Below are positions 62,957-64,000 of a DNA stretch of 64,000 nt, one piece after another; positions within the stretch are counted from its first letter, which is position 1, and each line of letters begins with the position of its first letter. Under the pieces are notes generated by a model. The model saw only the letters and a program-made list of their open reading frames with translations, was not told where the DNA came from and ran no database searches. Position numbers and translations under genes: made by a program. The DNA is from Amborella trichopoda. Taxonomy: Eukaryota > Streptophyta > Magnoliopsida > Amborellales > Amborellaceae. Where the stretch lies: contig NW_006497600.1 of assembly GCF_000471905.2 (NCBI RefSeq), positions 771,547 through 835,546 on the forward strand, read 5' to 3'.

Positions 62957-63897
62957 GTAAGCTCGATGTTACTGTGACTAATTTATCCATCCTTTCATGT
63001 GTATCATGTTCTTGGAAATGGAAGGTAGTTTTCCATAAGAACCCAAATGTGAAAACGAAAAAGGAGCAGAGGTTTCTTCGAGAAAAACAAGAATGAAGGT
63101 TAACTTGTGAGATTTTGTTTTTGTCAACTTAAAATTCCGCCATGTCTTTGATCTTTTAGATAGAATTGGAGACATATTTTAGAAAATCTAGAATGTGAAT
63201 TTGGAGACTTGTTTTAGAAAATATAGAATGTGCTTCGAGTTATGATAGAAATATTGTTCAATACAAAGCAACTGATGATAAAAACTTCTAGATTTGGGGA
63301 ACATCATTTTTCTTATATTCTTTTTCCTTATTTTTTTTGGGTTTTTGTTTTTGTAATATGGAATTTCTGGAGGATGAATACGTGCATGCTTCTGCCAGTA
63401 ATTTGTATTCTGTTGCCACTCTTTGCTCTCTTTTTTGTAATATGGAATTTAATGTGTTGTTTATGGATCATAAGAAGTGAGATACTAGTCACAGTTTCTT
63501 ATAGGTTTTTAAGTTTTGGTCAATGTCATTGTATGTTTGGGGCATGCTGGTTGAGTAAAGCTTGCAAAATGTTGATGTTTTGTATATTGTATGCTTGATC
63601 GATTGCAATCAGAGGAGCAATAGTAAATGAGCAAGAATAGTAGTTGAGTAAGAAAATTAAATTATGGAATTCAGGAAAGGGAAAATGTGATTAATGTAGT
63701 ACAAGGATTGAAAGCAAATAGAGTAGTTGCATAAAATTGCCTTAAATGTTGGTTTTTGGTCTGCAAGCATTGGAGGAAAACTTTTGTGGTCCTCTTTTGT
63801 CTCTATTTATTCCATCGGTTTGTTTCATTTTAATGATTTTTAATGTGCTTTTTTTATGTAATTTGTATAATATCAAGGTGCGACCTTACAATTGCAT
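62957..63897 (+). other. Intron 11 of the protease gene (open-ended)
   Basis: Begins with the donor GTAAGCTC. No sequence coding for the expected C-terminal segment is found before the window ends. It contains a ~40-bp imperfect duplication around TTTTAGAAAATCTAGAATGTG (63177-63232). Otherwise T-rich, like the other introns of this gene. Confidence 0.7.

Positions 63898-63932
<35 letters not shown>
63898..63932. repeat. (TA)n microsatellite
   Basis: About 34 bp of alternating TA just before an ambiguous base at 63936. Confidence 0.95.
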
Positions 63933-63934
<2 letters not shown>

Positions 63935-64000
63935 TNTATATAGCGTACGCCCTCACTACTAACTACTAACGAACGTTACGTACGGACGTACCCGGTACCC
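63933..64000. other. Atypical window end, possible low-quality sequence
   Basis: One N at 63936, then ~60 bases rich in CGTAC/GTACG/TACG words (GCGTACGCC, ACGTACGGACGTACCCGG). This is unlike the T-rich intron before it. It may be mis-assembled or a genuine junction into something else. Confidence 0.4.

Noticed and set aside
63933..64000. Terminal CGTAC-rich bases as a telomere or functional RNA
   Set aside because: There is no plant telomere repeat (TTTAGGG) and no RNA-like fold that I can support; sequence quality is the simpler explanation.

Overview
This is a window of plant nuclear DNA (angiosperm). It is AT-rich, intron-containing and crowded with decayed transposable elements. It shows Ty1/copia retrotransposons primed by a Met-tRNA-like site, hAT and Mutator-like MITEs, LINE tails, long CT/GA leaders, and two recognisable host genes: a single-exon MAPKKK-type kinase and a plant aspartic protease with a saposin-like insert. 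The species cannot be named from this sequence. Most elements are eroded (frameshifts, stops, diverged LTRs), which points to old insertions.

Host genes. (1) 15602-16747 (+): an intronless STE11-like kinase of 381 codons. It has an ABRE-type element and a TATA-like box upstream, and a leader containing a 41-nt tandem repeat whose copies look identical. (2) 57279-62956 and beyond (+): a phytepsin/cardosin-type aspartic protease. Eleven coding exons can be spliced in frame to 456 residues, preceded by a 5'-UTR intron. The last exon or exons lie past the right edge.

Mobile DNA, left to right. There is a copia element at 4207-8344 with an internal deletion of the RT end and RNase H. A hAT-type MITE with a perfect 8-bp target duplication lies at 9884-10192. 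Between 14 and 55 kb there are at least ten copies of a ~390-bp MITE with long terminal inverted repeats and imperfect ~9-bp target duplications, probably Mutator-like. A different Mutator-type MITE (19140-19583) sits inside a hAT-like MITE (18960-19756). Three fragments of one long-LTR family lie at 27.5-28.7, 30.25-32.2 and 50.9-52.5 kb. A copia element on the minus strand (36661-41596, perfect CTTAT duplication) landed in a LINE RNase H relic. Finally, a decayed hAT transposase element (41829-46810) sits inside an hAT MITE (41734-47168); relatives of that MITE recur at 29.7, 55.3 and 60.8 kb, the last inside an intron of the protease gene.

No tRNA, rRNA or CRISPR array was seen. One 417-base N gap lies inside the hAT element, flanked by two copies of a direct repeat. 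The last ~65 bases of the window look atypical and may be low-quality sequence. All repeat boundaries were read by eye; exact ends may be off by a few bases where no target duplication fixes them.
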